From positions 62,001 through 126,000 of the forward strand of contig JACKFC010000009.1 of NCBI GenBank assembly GCA_020632665.1: a stretch of DNA of 64,000 nt, written 5' to 3'. Of this stretch, positions 53,052 through 61,795 are shown piece by piece. The notes below the pieces were generated by a model. That model ran no database searches and was not told where the DNA came from. It saw nothing but the letters and a program-made list of their open reading frames with translations. This DNA comes from Deltaproteobacteria bacterium (GTDB lineage: Bacteria; Myxococcota_A; UBA9042). Position 1 is the stretch's first letter. Each line of letters opens with the position of its first letter. Both the position numbers and the translations under genes were made by a program.

Positions 53052-56000
53052 TTGAACGTCCGCTGTCCGAATTGCGGCGCAGTCTTCCCCGGTCCGGCCG
53101 AAGCGACCGCCGGGGACATCGAGTGCCCGCTCTGCCTGCACGCCTTCGACCCGATGGGCATGGTGACCCTCTCGGTCGCCGGCCCCAGTCCAATCGCGCC
53201 GCTCGACGCACCTCCCTTGGATTTGCCCGACGGCGATGACGAATTCGAGGACTTCGGCGCGACGGCCAGCGGGATGACCGCGAGCTTCGGTCGAGCCGGG
53301 GGCAAGGCGACGATGTCGGCACGCCCGGCTGCGCAGCCGGCCGCCGCGGACCCCTTCGCTGATCTCGACTTTGGTGGTGGTGGCGCGATCGGCGGCGTCG
53401 ATCCGGATCCCTTCGCTGCCCCGGTCGGACAGAAGGTCGAGACGACCGGCGACGTCGACTTCGACGCCCTGCTCGGCGCGGTCGGCAGCAGCCCGGCGCC
53501 GGCCTCGACCGCCTCGGCGCACAGCGCGCCCGCCCCCTCGCTCGACGACGACAGCCTCTTCGGTGGCGGTGACGACGAGGACTCGCTCTTTCTCGCCTCT
53601 CCCAGCACGTCGGGCGCGCTCTTCGACGCGGCCGACGACCACGAAGAGGACCGCAGCCGGCCCTCGCAGCAGACCGGCGCCTCGCAGCCCGCGGCGCGGC
53701 CAGCGGGTGAGCGCCCGCGCCAAGGCAAGCGCAAGGGCACGAACCGCGGGCGGCTGGTCGACCAATTGGTCATCTTCGGCCTGATCGTGCTCGGTGTCGG
53801 CTTGGCGCTGGACTATAGCGGCATCCCGAATTTCGGCCTCGGCGACATGATTCCCGGCCTCGGCTTCGGCGGACCGAGCGAAGCCGAGCGCGCCGCGGCA
53901 GCGAATCGGCCGGTGGCACAGAACCTGCTCGAAGCGACCGAGATCAAAGATACGGTCGCGTCCTACGAGCTGGAGATCAGCCGCTTGGAGCAGCTCGCCG
54001 CGGCGCGGCCGGACGATACGGCGATCGCCCGAAAGCGGGTCGATGCGCTGCTCGACCTCTACGAGCGGTACCCCGGCCCCTTCCTCGGCGTGCCGGAGCA
54101 CAAGCAAGCGCTCGAGGCGGTCGATCCGGCGCCGCCGCGGGTCAACCTCATCGCCGCTGCCGCCGAGGGCCGGATGCCCGACGCCGAAAAGATGATCCCG
54201 CAGCTCTGCGATCAGGCCGAGGTCGGCGCCGACGATCTCTCGGTCTGCGCCGGCGCGGGGCTCGCGGTCTACCGGGCCCGGCTGCGCTCGGACGCGCTCG
54301 AGCATCCCGGCAAGCTCGCCGACGCGACGCGCGATCCGGTCCGCATCTTCAACAAGGACGACGCCGGACTGAAGCAGGCCCTCGGCTACGCCGAGCGCGC
54401 GCTGACGGCGGGCAAAGGACAAAACAACTACATCAAGTTCGAGATCGTGGTCGCCGAGCTGCAAGAGGCGACGGGCGACTTCGACGGCGTGATCGAGCGG
54501 ATCTCGGATTTCGTCGAGGCGACGCCGGACCATCCCGGCGCGACCGAGATGCTGGCCAGCGCGCTGATCGAGAAGAACAGCCTCGACAAGGCGGCGCCGC
54601 TGATCAAGCGCCTCGCTGCCTGGGCCGAGGAAGCCGGCAAGGCGCCGTGGCATGCCCGCGCGATGCACCTCGAAGCGCGACTCGCCGCCCGCCGCGGCCG
54701 CACCGACGACCAGATCGTCGCGCTCTACGCCGCCCTGGAGAAGGCACCGGACGACGAGCTGACCACGGTTCGACTCGGCCGGATCCTGCTCGCCGAAAAG
54801 CGCGCGCAGGAGTGCCAGAAGCTGCTGGTCGAGGCGAAGCAGGCGGGGATGAAGTCGATCGCCTTCGAGGTCGCGCTGGTCGAGTATTGGCTCTGGGCGC
54901 ATCGCTACGACGACGCCCTGGCCGAGCTGACCGAGGCGACCAAGCACTATCCCGACGCGGTGGACCTGCTCTTCCTCCGCGGCCAGGTCGAGGAGAAGCA
55001 GCATCACACCGCGACGGCGCGCGACTTCTTCGCCAAGGTGCTGGCACGCGAGCCGGACCACCTGCGCGCCGCGCTCCGCCTCGGCGATCTGCTGCGCTCG
55101 GCCGGCCGCCTCGACGACGCCTACGCGACGCTGCGCAACGCCCGCGAGCGGCTGGGCGACCTCGAAGGGATCCTCGAGCCGATGGCAGAGATCCTGCTGC
55201 AGCTCAAGCGCGAGGACGAAGCCCGCAAGCTCTACGCCCTGCTGCTGGAGAAGGCGCCGTCGAACAAGCGCTACCTGCTCGAAGCGGCTCGCATGGACCT
55301 GCGCATCGGCGAGATCGACCGCGCGCTCGGCTACCTCCGCATCCTGCGCGAAGAGGGCGCGCTGGATCGCGAAGGTGCGGTCGCGCTCGCCCGTGGCCTG
55401 GCCAGCAAAGGCAAGGCGGAAGAGGCGGCGCGGACGCTGCTGCCCTTCGCCGAGCGGGAGCCGAATAGCGTCGAGCTCAACTCGCTGACCGGACGCTACC
55501 TGCTCGACGCCGGCGACCTGCTGCGCGCCGAGACCCACCTCGGCCGCGCCAACGCGGTCGCCCAACGTTCCGGCGGCGACCCGGAGACACTCTTCCAATA
55601 CGGCCGCCTCGCCTTCCGCAAGGACGAGGTCGACCAGGGCATCTCGCGCATCCAGCAGGCGATCGCCGCCAACGACAACGAGCACCGCTACCGCTTCGAG
55701 CTCGCCTCGTCGCTGCTCAAGCTCGACCGCAAGGAGCACCGCAGCGCGCCGAAGATGGCCCGCGACCAGCTGCTGCACTTGGTCTCGCACGCGCCGCGCT
55801 ACGCCGAGAACAAGAACCCGATCGAATACCTCGCCGAGGTGCACCGGATGACGGCCCGCCTCTTCGCCGAGGAGGCCCGCTGGGCGAAGACGATCCCGCA
55901 CCTGCAGGCGGCGCAGAAGCTCGATCCGAACGACCTCGACACCCGGGTCTTGCTCGGCCGCGCGCTCTTCCAGGTCAACGATCCGCAGGCGCTGCCGGTG

Positions 56001-56294
56001 CTGCGCGCCGTCCTCGCGCGCAAGCCGGGGGACGCGGTGGCCGCGCTCTACCTCGGCCTGACGCTGATCGGCCGTGGCCAGACGACCGAGGCCCTGCGCT
56101 GGCTGGAGAAGGCCGCGGCGAGCGGTCGCCCCGAGGTCGTCGAGGCGAACTACCACGCCGCGCTGATCTACAAGGACCGTGGCCAGGGACGGAAGGCGGC
56201 GGCGGCGCTCCGCGTCTTCCTCGACAAGGCGCCGGCCGACGCGACCTTCCGCGGCGACGCCAAGCGCGTGCTGGACGACGTCTCAGGCCGCTGA
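53052..56294 (+). CDS. Zinc-ribbon, single-pass membrane, TPR-repeat protein
   Basis: 1080 residues. An N-terminal MJ0042-type zinc ribbon (Cys5, Cys8, Cys25, Cys28), then an acidic/Gly/Ala-rich low-complexity region (about 40-230). A membrane helix (about 236-258, LVDQLVIFGLIVLGVGLALDY). Then ~820 residues of TPR-like helices (such as EVQEALYLGKxLE-type repeats ALAELTEATKHYPDAVDLLFLRGQV, AEEAARTLLPFAEREPNSVELNSLTGRYL). The zinc ribbon would be cytosolic and the TPR part periplasmic. This layout is typical of myxobacteria; function unknown, perhaps linking cytoplasmic signals to an envelope complex. TTG start with GGAG upstream. Confidence 0.8.
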   Translation: MNVRCPNCGAVFPGPAEATAGDIECPLCLHAFDPMGMVTLSVAGPSPIAPLDAPPLDLPDGDDEFEDFGATASGMTASFGRAGGKATMSARPAAQPAAADPFADLDFGGGGAIGGVDPDPFAAPVGQKVETTGDVDFDALLGAVGSSPAPASTASAHSAPAPSLDDDSLFGGGDDEDSLFLASPSTSGALFDAADDHEEDRSRPSQQTGASQPAARPAGERPRQGKRKGTNRGRLVDQLVIFGLIVLGVGLALDYSGIPNFGLGDMIPGLGFGGPSEAERAAAANRPVAQNLLEATEIKDTVASYELEISRLEQLAAARPDDTAIARKRVDALLDLYERYPGPFLGVPEHKQALEAVDPAPPRVNLIAAAAEGRMPDAEKMIPQLCDQAEVGADDLSVCAGAGLAVYRARLRSDALEHPGKLADATRDPVRIFNKDDAGLKQALGYAERALTAGKGQNNYIKFEIVVAELQEATGDFDGVIERISDFVEATPDHPGATEMLASALIEKNSLDKAAPLIKRLAAWAEEAGKAPWHARAMHLEARLAARRGRTDDQIVALYAALEKAPDDELTTVRLGRILLAEKRAQECQKLLVEAKQAGMKSIAFEVALVEYWLWAHRYDDALAELTEATKHYPDAVDLLFLRGQVEEKQHHTATARDFFAKVLAREPDHLRAALRLGDLLRSAGRLDDAYATLRNARERLGDLEGILEPMAEILLQLKREDEARKLYALLLEKAPSNKRYLLEAARMDLRIGEIDRALGYLRILREEGALDREGAVALARGLASKGKAEEAARTLLPFAEREPNSVELNSLTGRYLLDAGDLLRAETHLGRANAVAQRSGGDPETLFQYGRLAFRKDEVDQGISRIQQAIAANDNEHRYRFELASSLLKLDRKEHRSAPKMARDQLLHLVSHAPRYAENKNPIEYLAEVHRMTARLFAEEARWAKTIPHLQAAQKLDPNDLDTRVLLGRALFQVNDPQALPVLRAVLARKPGDAVAALYLGLTLIGRGQTTEALRWLEKAAASGRPEVVEANYHAALIYKDRGQGRKAAAALRVFLDKAPADATFRGDAKRVLDDVSGR

Positions 56295-56313
56295 CGTCAA
56301 GGCGGGGCAGCCG

Positions 56314-57372
56314 TCACAGCCAGAGGCTGGCGTCCCCGTACGAATAGAATCGGTAGCCCTCGGCCACCGCCTCACGGTAGGCGGCGAGCACCGGCTCGTA
56401 GCCAGCGAAGGCGGCGAGCAACAAGAGCAGGCTCGAGCGCGGCAGATGGAAGTTGGTCATCAGGCCGCAGACGAGCTCGAAGCGCGCGCCGGGCAGCAAC
56501 GTCAGGTCGGTGTGGCCGGCACCGGCGCGAATTCCGCGGCGTCCGAGCGTCTCCAGCACCCGCGTCGCGGTGGTGCCGACCGCGATGATCGGCGCGCCGT
56601 CGCGGTGAGCGCGGGCGATCTGCTCGGCGGCAGGTTCCGTGAGGGCGAAGCGCTCCGGGAGCACGCGGTGGCTGCGGATATCGTCGGTGCGCACCGGCAG
56701 GAAGGTGCCCGGACCGACGTGCAGCGTCACCGCGACGCGCTCGATGCCGGCGTCGTCGAGGCGCTCGAGCAGCGCCGGGGTGAAGTGCAGGCCCGCGGTC
56801 GGCGCTGCCACCGCGCCGGGCTCGCGGGCCCAGGCGGTCTGGTAGCGGACGCGGTCGGCGCCGTCGTCGTGCTCTTCGCCACCGCGCAGATAGGGCGGCA
56901 GCGGCAGGCGTCCGACGGCGTCGAGCAGGGCCTGCAGGTCTTCGGCCCCCTCGAAGTCGACCACCACCTCGCCGCCGCGCGGGACCTCGCGGATCAGCGC
57001 GGCGATCCCTGCGCCGAAGTCGATCCGCTGGCCGACACGAAGCTTCTTGCTGCTGCGGCTGATCGCCCGGACGCCGGACATGGCGTCGCCGGGTTGGGCG
57101 AAGGGCTCGGTGAGCAGCAGCTCGACGCGGCCGCCGCTGTCTTGCTTGTGTCCGAGCAGGCGGGCCGGCACGACGCGGGTATCGTTGACGACCAGGATCG
57201 CGCCGGCAGGCAAGAGCGCGGGCAAATCGGAGACGCGATGGTGGCCGGCGACGCCCTTGCCGCGGTGGGCCAGCAACAGCCGCGCGGCGTCCCGCGGGGT
57301 GCAGGCCTCCTGCGCGATCTGCTCGGCGGGCAGCTCGAAATCGTAGGCGTCGAGGTCGTGCGGCGCGCTCAT
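56314..57372 (-). CDS. queA: tRNA preQ1 ribosyltransferase-isomerase QueA
   Basis: 352 residues, normal length. It has DYDLPxELIAQxP-like YDFELPAEQIAQEACTPRDAARLL at the N-terminus, VVNDTRVVPARL, PTAGLHFTP and the C-terminal TNFHLPRSSLLLLLAAFAG. It transfers ribose from SAM to preQ1-tRNA to form epoxyqueuosine. Cytosolic. The ATG at 57372 overlaps the rsmD stop (ATGA). Confidence 0.96.
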   Translation of the reverse strand: MSAPHDLDAYDFELPAEQIAQEACTPRDAARLLLAHRGKGVAGHHRVSDLPALLPAGAILVVNDTRVVPARLLGHKQDSGGRVELLLTEPFAQPGDAMSGVRAISRSSKKLRVGQRIDFGAGIAALIREVPRGGEVVVDFEGAEDLQALLDAVGRLPLPPYLRGGEEHDDGADRVRYQTAWAREPGAVAAPTAGLHFTPALLERLDDAGIERVAVTLHVGPGTFLPVRTDDIRSHRVLPERFALTEPAAEQIARAHRDGAPIIAVGTTATRVLETLGRRGIRAGAGHTDLTLLPGARFELVCGLMTNFHLPRSSLLLLLAAFAGYEPVLAAYREAVAEGYRFYSYGDASLWL

Positions 57373-57947
57373 TCGCCGGCCTCGGCGACCGGCATCCAGC
57401 GGTCGACGCAGACGCTGCCGTAGCGCCGTCGCTGCTCGAGGGCGAAGCGGCCGCCGCTGGCCTGCGCGATGGCCGCTTCCTGCAAGCGCCCGTCGTGCTC
57501 GATCCACAGCTCGCCGCCGGCGGCGAGCAGGCCGTGACGCGCCAGCAGCGCGACCAGCGGCAGGTGCAGCTCGCCGTCCCACGGCGGATCGAGCCAGATC
57601 AGGTCGAAGGGGCGGCCCTCGCGACCGAGCTGCGGCAGCGCTTGTTCGGCGGCCATCGCGAGCAGCCTGACCTGCCCCTCGAAGCGCGCCCGCTGCAGGT
57701 TGTGCCGCAGCGCCAACAATGCCTCGGCGTCGGGTTCGACCAGGACTGCTTCGCCCGCGCCGCGCGAGAGCAGCTCCAGCGCCATCGCGCCAGATCCGGC
57801 ACAGACGTCGAGGACGCGCTCGCCGTCGAGGAAGCCACCGAGCACGCTCATCGCGGCTTCGCGGACCCGTCCCGGCGTCGGCCGGACGGCTCGACCCTCT
57901 GGCACGCGCAACGCGAGCCCCTTGCGTGTGCCGGCGACGATGCGCAT
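57369..57947 (-). CDS. rsmD: 16S rRNA guanine(966)-N2 methyltransferase RsmD
   Basis: 192 residues. It starts MRIVAGTRKG, with RPTPGRVREAAMSVL, the SAM-binding VLDVCAGSGAMALE and the catalytic motif DPPW (120-123), a common variant of DPPY. It methylates G966 of 16S rRNA in the small subunit. AGGAGG precedes the ATG. Coupled to queA by ATGA overlap. Confidence 0.93.
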   Translation of the reverse strand: MRIVAGTRKGLALRVPEGRAVRPTPGRVREAAMSVLGGFLDGERVLDVCAGSGAMALELLSRGAGEAVLVEPDAEALLALRHNLQRARFEGQVRLLAMAAEQALPQLGREGRPFDLIWLDPPWDGELHLPLVALLARHGLLAAGGELWIEHDGRLQEAAIAQASGGRFALEQRRRYGSVCVDRWMPVAEAGE

Positions 57948-58075
57948 GGTCCCTCCTGGCAGCGCACGGGCCTCGGCGCTTCGGGGGGCGGACGCTGCCA
58001 CAGCCGGGCGTGGGTCGGAAGGGCCGATGCCGCCCGCCGGAGTGGGACGTGCGGGCGCCAACTCGAGAGCATGCA

Positions 58076-59122
58076 GTGCAGCGGCGGCTTCGAGTCCGCT
58101 GCGTCAGCCACGGATGTGCCCTCTGGCTCGGCCTGGGCGCGCTCTTGGGCTGCGAGAAGGATCAGCCGCCGAGCGCGCATAGGGTCGAACTCGGCGCGCA
58201 GACGCGGGCAGGACGCGGCGCCGCCGCCCGCCGCAAGCGCCGCAATCGCGTCGCTGCGGTGACGATCCGCTTCTGGAACCGCGCGATCGAGCCCGGCGCC
58301 GAGGGGGCGGGCTTCGACCAGTTGCGCCTCGCCGCCGTCTTCGCCGACGCCGATCCGCGCGATATCCACCTCGTCGGAGCCCTGGTCGGCAGCCGCGATC
58401 CCGGGCGCGAGCTGCCGTCGGCCGATAGCTGCGTGATCGAGCCGCGTCCGGTCGGTCAGCCGAGCGTCGCACCGACGGCCTGGATGCAGCTGCTCGACGT
58501 CGGCGACCTCCAGCTGCGCGCCGGAGAGCAGACGATGCCGATCGCGGTGAGCTTGGTGCCGAGCCTGTTCTCCGGCGTCCGCGGAGTCCGCTACGACGGC
58601 GAACGCGACCACAGCCGCGGCATGCTGGCGCATGGGAGGCTCGACGTCCTCGGCAGCGGCGGCGACGGGGTGCCGGCGTTTCGCGCCTCGATCGCGGTGC
58701 CACGGCCGCTGCGCGTCTCGCACGTCGCCGGCGAACCGGTGCGCAGCGGTCGGGTGCGGCCGCGCGGGCCGGTCGAAGACCTCGAGCTGCGCTGGGGCTC
58801 GACCGATGGCGGCGCCCGCCGGGTGGAATTGCAGCTGGGCGTCGAGGGCGAGGGCGAACTGCGTTGGCTCCGCTGCAGCCTCCGCGACGACGGCGACTTC
58901 ACCGTCGCGGCGCCGCTGCTCTCGGCGCTGCGGGACGACTCCGGTCGACGGCCATGGCTGCTGATCCTCTCACGCAGCGTCGACGCCGAGGTCCCCGGCT
59001 TCGAGGGCACACCGCTGCGCTTGGAGTTGTTGGACGCGGTCCGGATCGATCCGCCCGCGCCGATCGTGGTGCCTGCACCGCACGATCATCGACGGACTCG
59101 GCGGCAGCGGCCGAACCGCTAG
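58076..59122 (+). CDS. Unknown lipoprotein
   Basis: 348 residues starting at GTG 58076. Signal with lipobox LLGC (Cys26). Most of the protein is beta-rich with no recognised family (AVTIRFWNRAIEPGAEGAGFDQLRLAAVFADADPRDIHLVG, FRASIAVPRPLRVSHVAG, RVELQLGVEGEGELRWLRCSL). Divergent from rsmD and convergent to the J-domain gene. The start is uncertain, as the frame continues upstream; this one is chosen for the lipoprotein signal. Confidence 0.6.
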   Translation: MQRRLRVRCVSHGCALWLGLGALLGCEKDQPPSAHRVELGAQTRAGRGAAARRKRRNRVAAVTIRFWNRAIEPGAEGAGFDQLRLAAVFADADPRDIHLVGALVGSRDPGRELPSADSCVIEPRPVGQPSVAPTAWMQLLDVGDLQLRAGEQTMPIAVSLVPSLFSGVRGVRYDGERDHSRGMLAHGRLDVLGSGGDGVPAFRASIAVPRPLRVSHVAGEPVRSGRVRPRGPVEDLELRWGSTDGGARRVELQLGVEGEGELRWLRCSLRDDGDFTVAAPLLSALRDDSGRRPWLLILSRSVDAEVPGFEGTPLRLELLDAVRIDPPAPIVVPAPHDHRRTRRQRPNR

Positions 59123-59148
59123 CGCCCAGCCCCCCAGAAGACAGACGT

Positions 59149-60048
59149 CTAGGTGCCCTTGCCGAACAGGCGCTCGAGCAGCGACGGCTTCTTCTGCAGC
59201 GGAACCTTGCGCACCTCACCCGACGACGTCGTCGCGGGCTCGACATTGGTGCTGCTGGCGCGACGCGTGGTCTTGCTCGCGCGGCGGCCCTTGCTGGTGC
59301 TGCGGGCGCTCGGCGCCAGCGAAGTCGAGGTCGACCGCCGCCGCTCGAAGAGCCGCAGCTCGCGCTGCGCTTCGACATGCTTGTCGTTGATGGCCAAGCA
59401 TTTATCGAGGTGCTGCTTCACCTTCGGGACTTCGCCCTCGAGCTTGCACCAGATCGCCATGTAGTAGTGGGCCTGGGCCACCGCCGCGGCGTCGGTCCGG
59501 GCCTCGATGACCTCTTCGAGCAGCTGGCGGGCCTCTTCGGCGCGCTGCAGCTCGTCGTTGGCCGGGTTGTTGTAGAGCGCCCAGGCGAGCTCGCTGCGGC
59601 ATTCGCTGTCGAAGGGCTCGCCGAAGAGCGCGTCGGCCTGGCGCAGGATGATCTCGGCGCTGGCCCAATCGCGGCGCTGCAGCAGCTGGCGGGCGCGATG
59701 CATCTGGATGCGGGCCAGCTCCGGGTTCGGCTCGAGCGGACCGGCGTCGGCCGGCTCTTCCGGCAGCGTTTGGATGTATTCGTAGCGGCGTTCGGGATCG
59801 GTCAGGATCAAACGGGCCCGGGTCAGGGCCTGGAAGGCACGGGTCGCGTCGGCCCGATGTTCACCACGCAGGGCCGGCAGATCGGGGTGCAGCACCCGAG
59901 CGAGGCTGACGAAAGCGGCCTGCACCTGCTCGTCGGTCGCGTTGCGCGGCACACCGAGCAATTCGAAGTGGTCGACGCCGTTCGAGATGCGCTCGAGCGT
60001 CGTCTTCAGGGCGACGAGTGAGGGGTTTTCGTGCGCAGCTGAGGACAT
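59149..60048 (-). CDS. J-domain protein with TPR-like repeats
   Basis: 299 residues. A DnaJ domain (about 25-95, DHFELLGVPRNATDEQVQAAFVSLARVLHPDL) with intact HPD (54-56), so it should stimulate DnaK ATPase. A TPR-like middle (about 105-230, QMHRARQLLQRRDWASAEIILRQADALFGEP). A Ser/Thr/Arg-rich basic tail. A specialised cytosolic co-chaperone, not the general DnaJ (no Gly/Phe or zinc domain). GGAG precedes the ATG. Confidence 0.8.
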   Translation of the reverse strand: MSSAAHENPSLVALKTTLERISNGVDHFELLGVPRNATDEQVQAAFVSLARVLHPDLPALRGEHRADATRAFQALTRARLILTDPERRYEYIQTLPEEPADAGPLEPNPELARIQMHRARQLLQRRDWASAEIILRQADALFGEPFDSECRSELAWALYNNPANDELQRAEEARQLLEEVIEARTDAAAVAQAHYYMAIWCKLEGEVPKVKQHLDKCLAINDKHVEAQRELRLFERRRSTSTSLAPSARSTSKGRRASKTTRRASSTNVEPATTSSGEVRKVPLQKKPSLLERLFGKGT

Positions 60049-60135
60049 TGGGGGCTCCGACGGGCGCTTGGATCTGGGGTGTGACGGGCGCGGTCGGTTC
60101 GCGTCGCAGAACGGGGTCGCGTCACGTCGTACGAC

Positions 60136-60164
60136 ATAGTAGGCCATGCACAGTGCTGCTGCAA
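60136..60164 (-). promoter_or_regulatory. Promoter for the J-domain gene
   Basis: On the minus strand TTGCAG (60164 to 60159), 17-base spacer, TACTAT (60141 to 60136). About 80-base leader to ATG 60048. Confidence 0.55.
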
Positions 60165-60198
60165 CGCGGATGCTGCACGCGCGTGCCGCTTTGCGCCG

Positions 60199-60227
60199 TT
60201 GACCGGGCCTTCCCGCTGCGCTACTTC
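60199..60227 (+). promoter_or_regulatory. Promoter for the oxidoreductase-tolC-mlaC run
   Basis: TTGACC (60199), 17-base spacer, TACTTC (60222), about 65 bases before TTG 60293. Divergent from the J-domain promoter. Confidence 0.55.
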
Positions 60228-60292
60228 CGGCGGCAGTCGCGGCGCGCTCAGCCAGACCGTCCCGACCGCACCGTAGGCCCGCAGGAGCCGAC

Positions 60293-61795
60293 TTGACCTC
60301 GACCACCGCGCATTACCACCTCGCCATCGTCGGCACCGACCTCTCGGGTCTGGTGTTGGGCGCGCTCGCGGCGAAGCTGGGCTACCGGGTGGTGGTCATC
60401 GGGCAAGGCGGCCAGGGCGCGTTGGTCGAGCACCGCGGCCAGATGTTGTGCCGTGCGCCGCAGATGACCTACGGCCTCTCGAGCCCGCCGGTCCGGCGCG
60501 TCTTCGAGGGCCTGGGCTTGGGCCTGGAGCTGCGCAACCTGCCGCACCGCACCGAGCCCGGATTCCAAGTCGTGCTGCCGGGCGCGCGGATCGACGTGAC
60601 GACGCAGCAGGATCGCTTCCGCAGCGAGCTCGAGCGCGAGTTTCCGGGCGAGCAGCGCCGGATCGAGGCCTTCTTCCAGCGCGTCGGCGAGATCGACAAG
60701 CAGGTCGAAGAGACGCTGGATCTCGGCATCCGGCTGCCGCCGTCGGGCATCAAGGAGCGCTTCCAGTTCCGTTCGTTGGTCAAGCGCTTCCCCTTCCTCG
60801 ACGACGAGTGGGCGATCGAAGATCCGCTCGCCGCCTTCCCGCACGGCCACCCCTTCCGCGCCTTCATCCACGCGGCCTTCCGCTTCTGCTGCGATATGCT
60901 GCCGGCGCGGCCCTACCCGGCCACCTTCGTCCACGTCGTCAACGAGCTGCGCAAGGGCGTCTTCACCTTCGACGCCGGCCCCGACGCGCTGCGCGACCTC
61001 TTCCTGCAGATCATCAGCACCTCGGGCGACGTGCGGCCGAAGGCGCAGGTGGCGCAGATCGAGGTCCGCCGCGGCAAGGTCACCCACCTCGCGCTGCGCG
61101 ATCGACGGAGCGTGATCGGCTGCGACGTCGTCGTCTGCAACACCGACCCGAAGCGCTTCTTCAGCCTGATCCCGACCGAGCAGCAGAAGGAGGAGGTGCA
61201 CCACGCCGTCCACCTGCTGCAGCCGGTCTACTACACCTTCACCGGCGCGTTCGTGGTCAAGGCGCGGGCGATCCCCGAGGCGATGGCGCGCCACGTCTTC
61301 ACCGTCGCGGACCTCTCGCGGCCGCTCGACGAGGACAACCTCGTCTACATCGCGCGGGATATCGAAGCGGGCACGCGGCGGCAGGACCGCGAGGTCCGCA
61401 CGCTGACCGCCTCGATGCGGGTGCCGATCGGTGCCGCCGCTGCCGGACCGGCCGGAGCGCGACGGCTGCTCGACGTGCTGCAGGCGCGGGTGGAATCGGT
61501 GGTTCCCTTCATGAGCGAGCACCTGGTGGCGCGCTGGACACCCTGGCTCAAGCATACCTCGGCGATGGCGCAGGGCGGCGAAGAGCTCGACCCCCTCGAG
61601 CTGCGGCCCTGCTACGGCGAGGCCGTGCCGCATACGCTGGGCGTCTCGCCGGTGGCGACCACGACCGGCTACCGCAACGTGCTGATCGGCTCGGACGCGG
61701 CCTTCTGCGGCCTCGGCAGCGACGGGCCCTACGTCGCCGCGCTGCAGATGCTCTCGGAGCTGCGCGAGCTCGTCACCGTGAAGAGCGGCTTCTGA
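60293..61795 (+). CDS. Phytoene-desaturase-like FAD/NAD(P) oxidoreductase
   Basis: 500 residues. Overall it matches the CrtI/FAD-dependent amine oxidase-like family: an N-terminal Rossmann-like start (AIVGTDLSGLVLGALAAKLGYRVVVI), middle region, and the C-terminal FAD closure NVLIGSDAAFCGLGSDGPYVAALQ. Both usual dinucleotide-binding features are altered: the GxGxxG is GTDLSG (14-19) and the acidic residue after the second strand is absent (VVVIGQGG). It may not bind FAD in the normal way. Substrate unknown; a polyene or lipid is suggested by kinship and by the tolC and mlaC genes that follow. TTG start with AGGAG. Its stop overlaps the tolC-like start (TGATG). Confidence 0.7.
   Translation: MTSTTAHYHLAIVGTDLSGLVLGALAAKLGYRVVVIGQGGQGALVEHRGQMLCRAPQMTYGLSSPPVRRVFEGLGLGLELRNLPHRTEPGFQVVLPGARIDVTTQQDRFRSELEREFPGEQRRIEAFFQRVGEIDKQVEETLDLGIRLPPSGIKERFQFRSLVKRFPFLDDEWAIEDPLAAFPHGHPFRAFIHAAFRFCCDMLPARPYPATFVHVVNELRKGVFTFDAGPDALRDLFLQIISTSGDVRPKAQVAQIEVRRGKVTHLALRDRRSVIGCDVVVCNTDPKRFFSLIPTEQQKEEVHHAVHLLQPVYYTFTGAFVVKARAIPEAMARHVFTVADLSRPLDEDNLVYIARDIEAGTRRQDREVRTLTASMRVPIGAAAAGPAGARRLLDVLQARVESVVPFMSEHLVARWTPWLKHTSAMAQGGEELDPLELRPCYGEAVPHTLGVSPVATTTGYRNVLIGSDAAFCGLGSDGPYVAALQMLSELRELVTVKSGF

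Noticed and set aside
52644..56156. A 1170-codon open frame on the minus strand opposite the zinc-ribbon/TPR gene
   Set aside because: Mirror of the real gene; the translation has the low-complexity look of an antisense frame, and it also overlaps selB in another frame.
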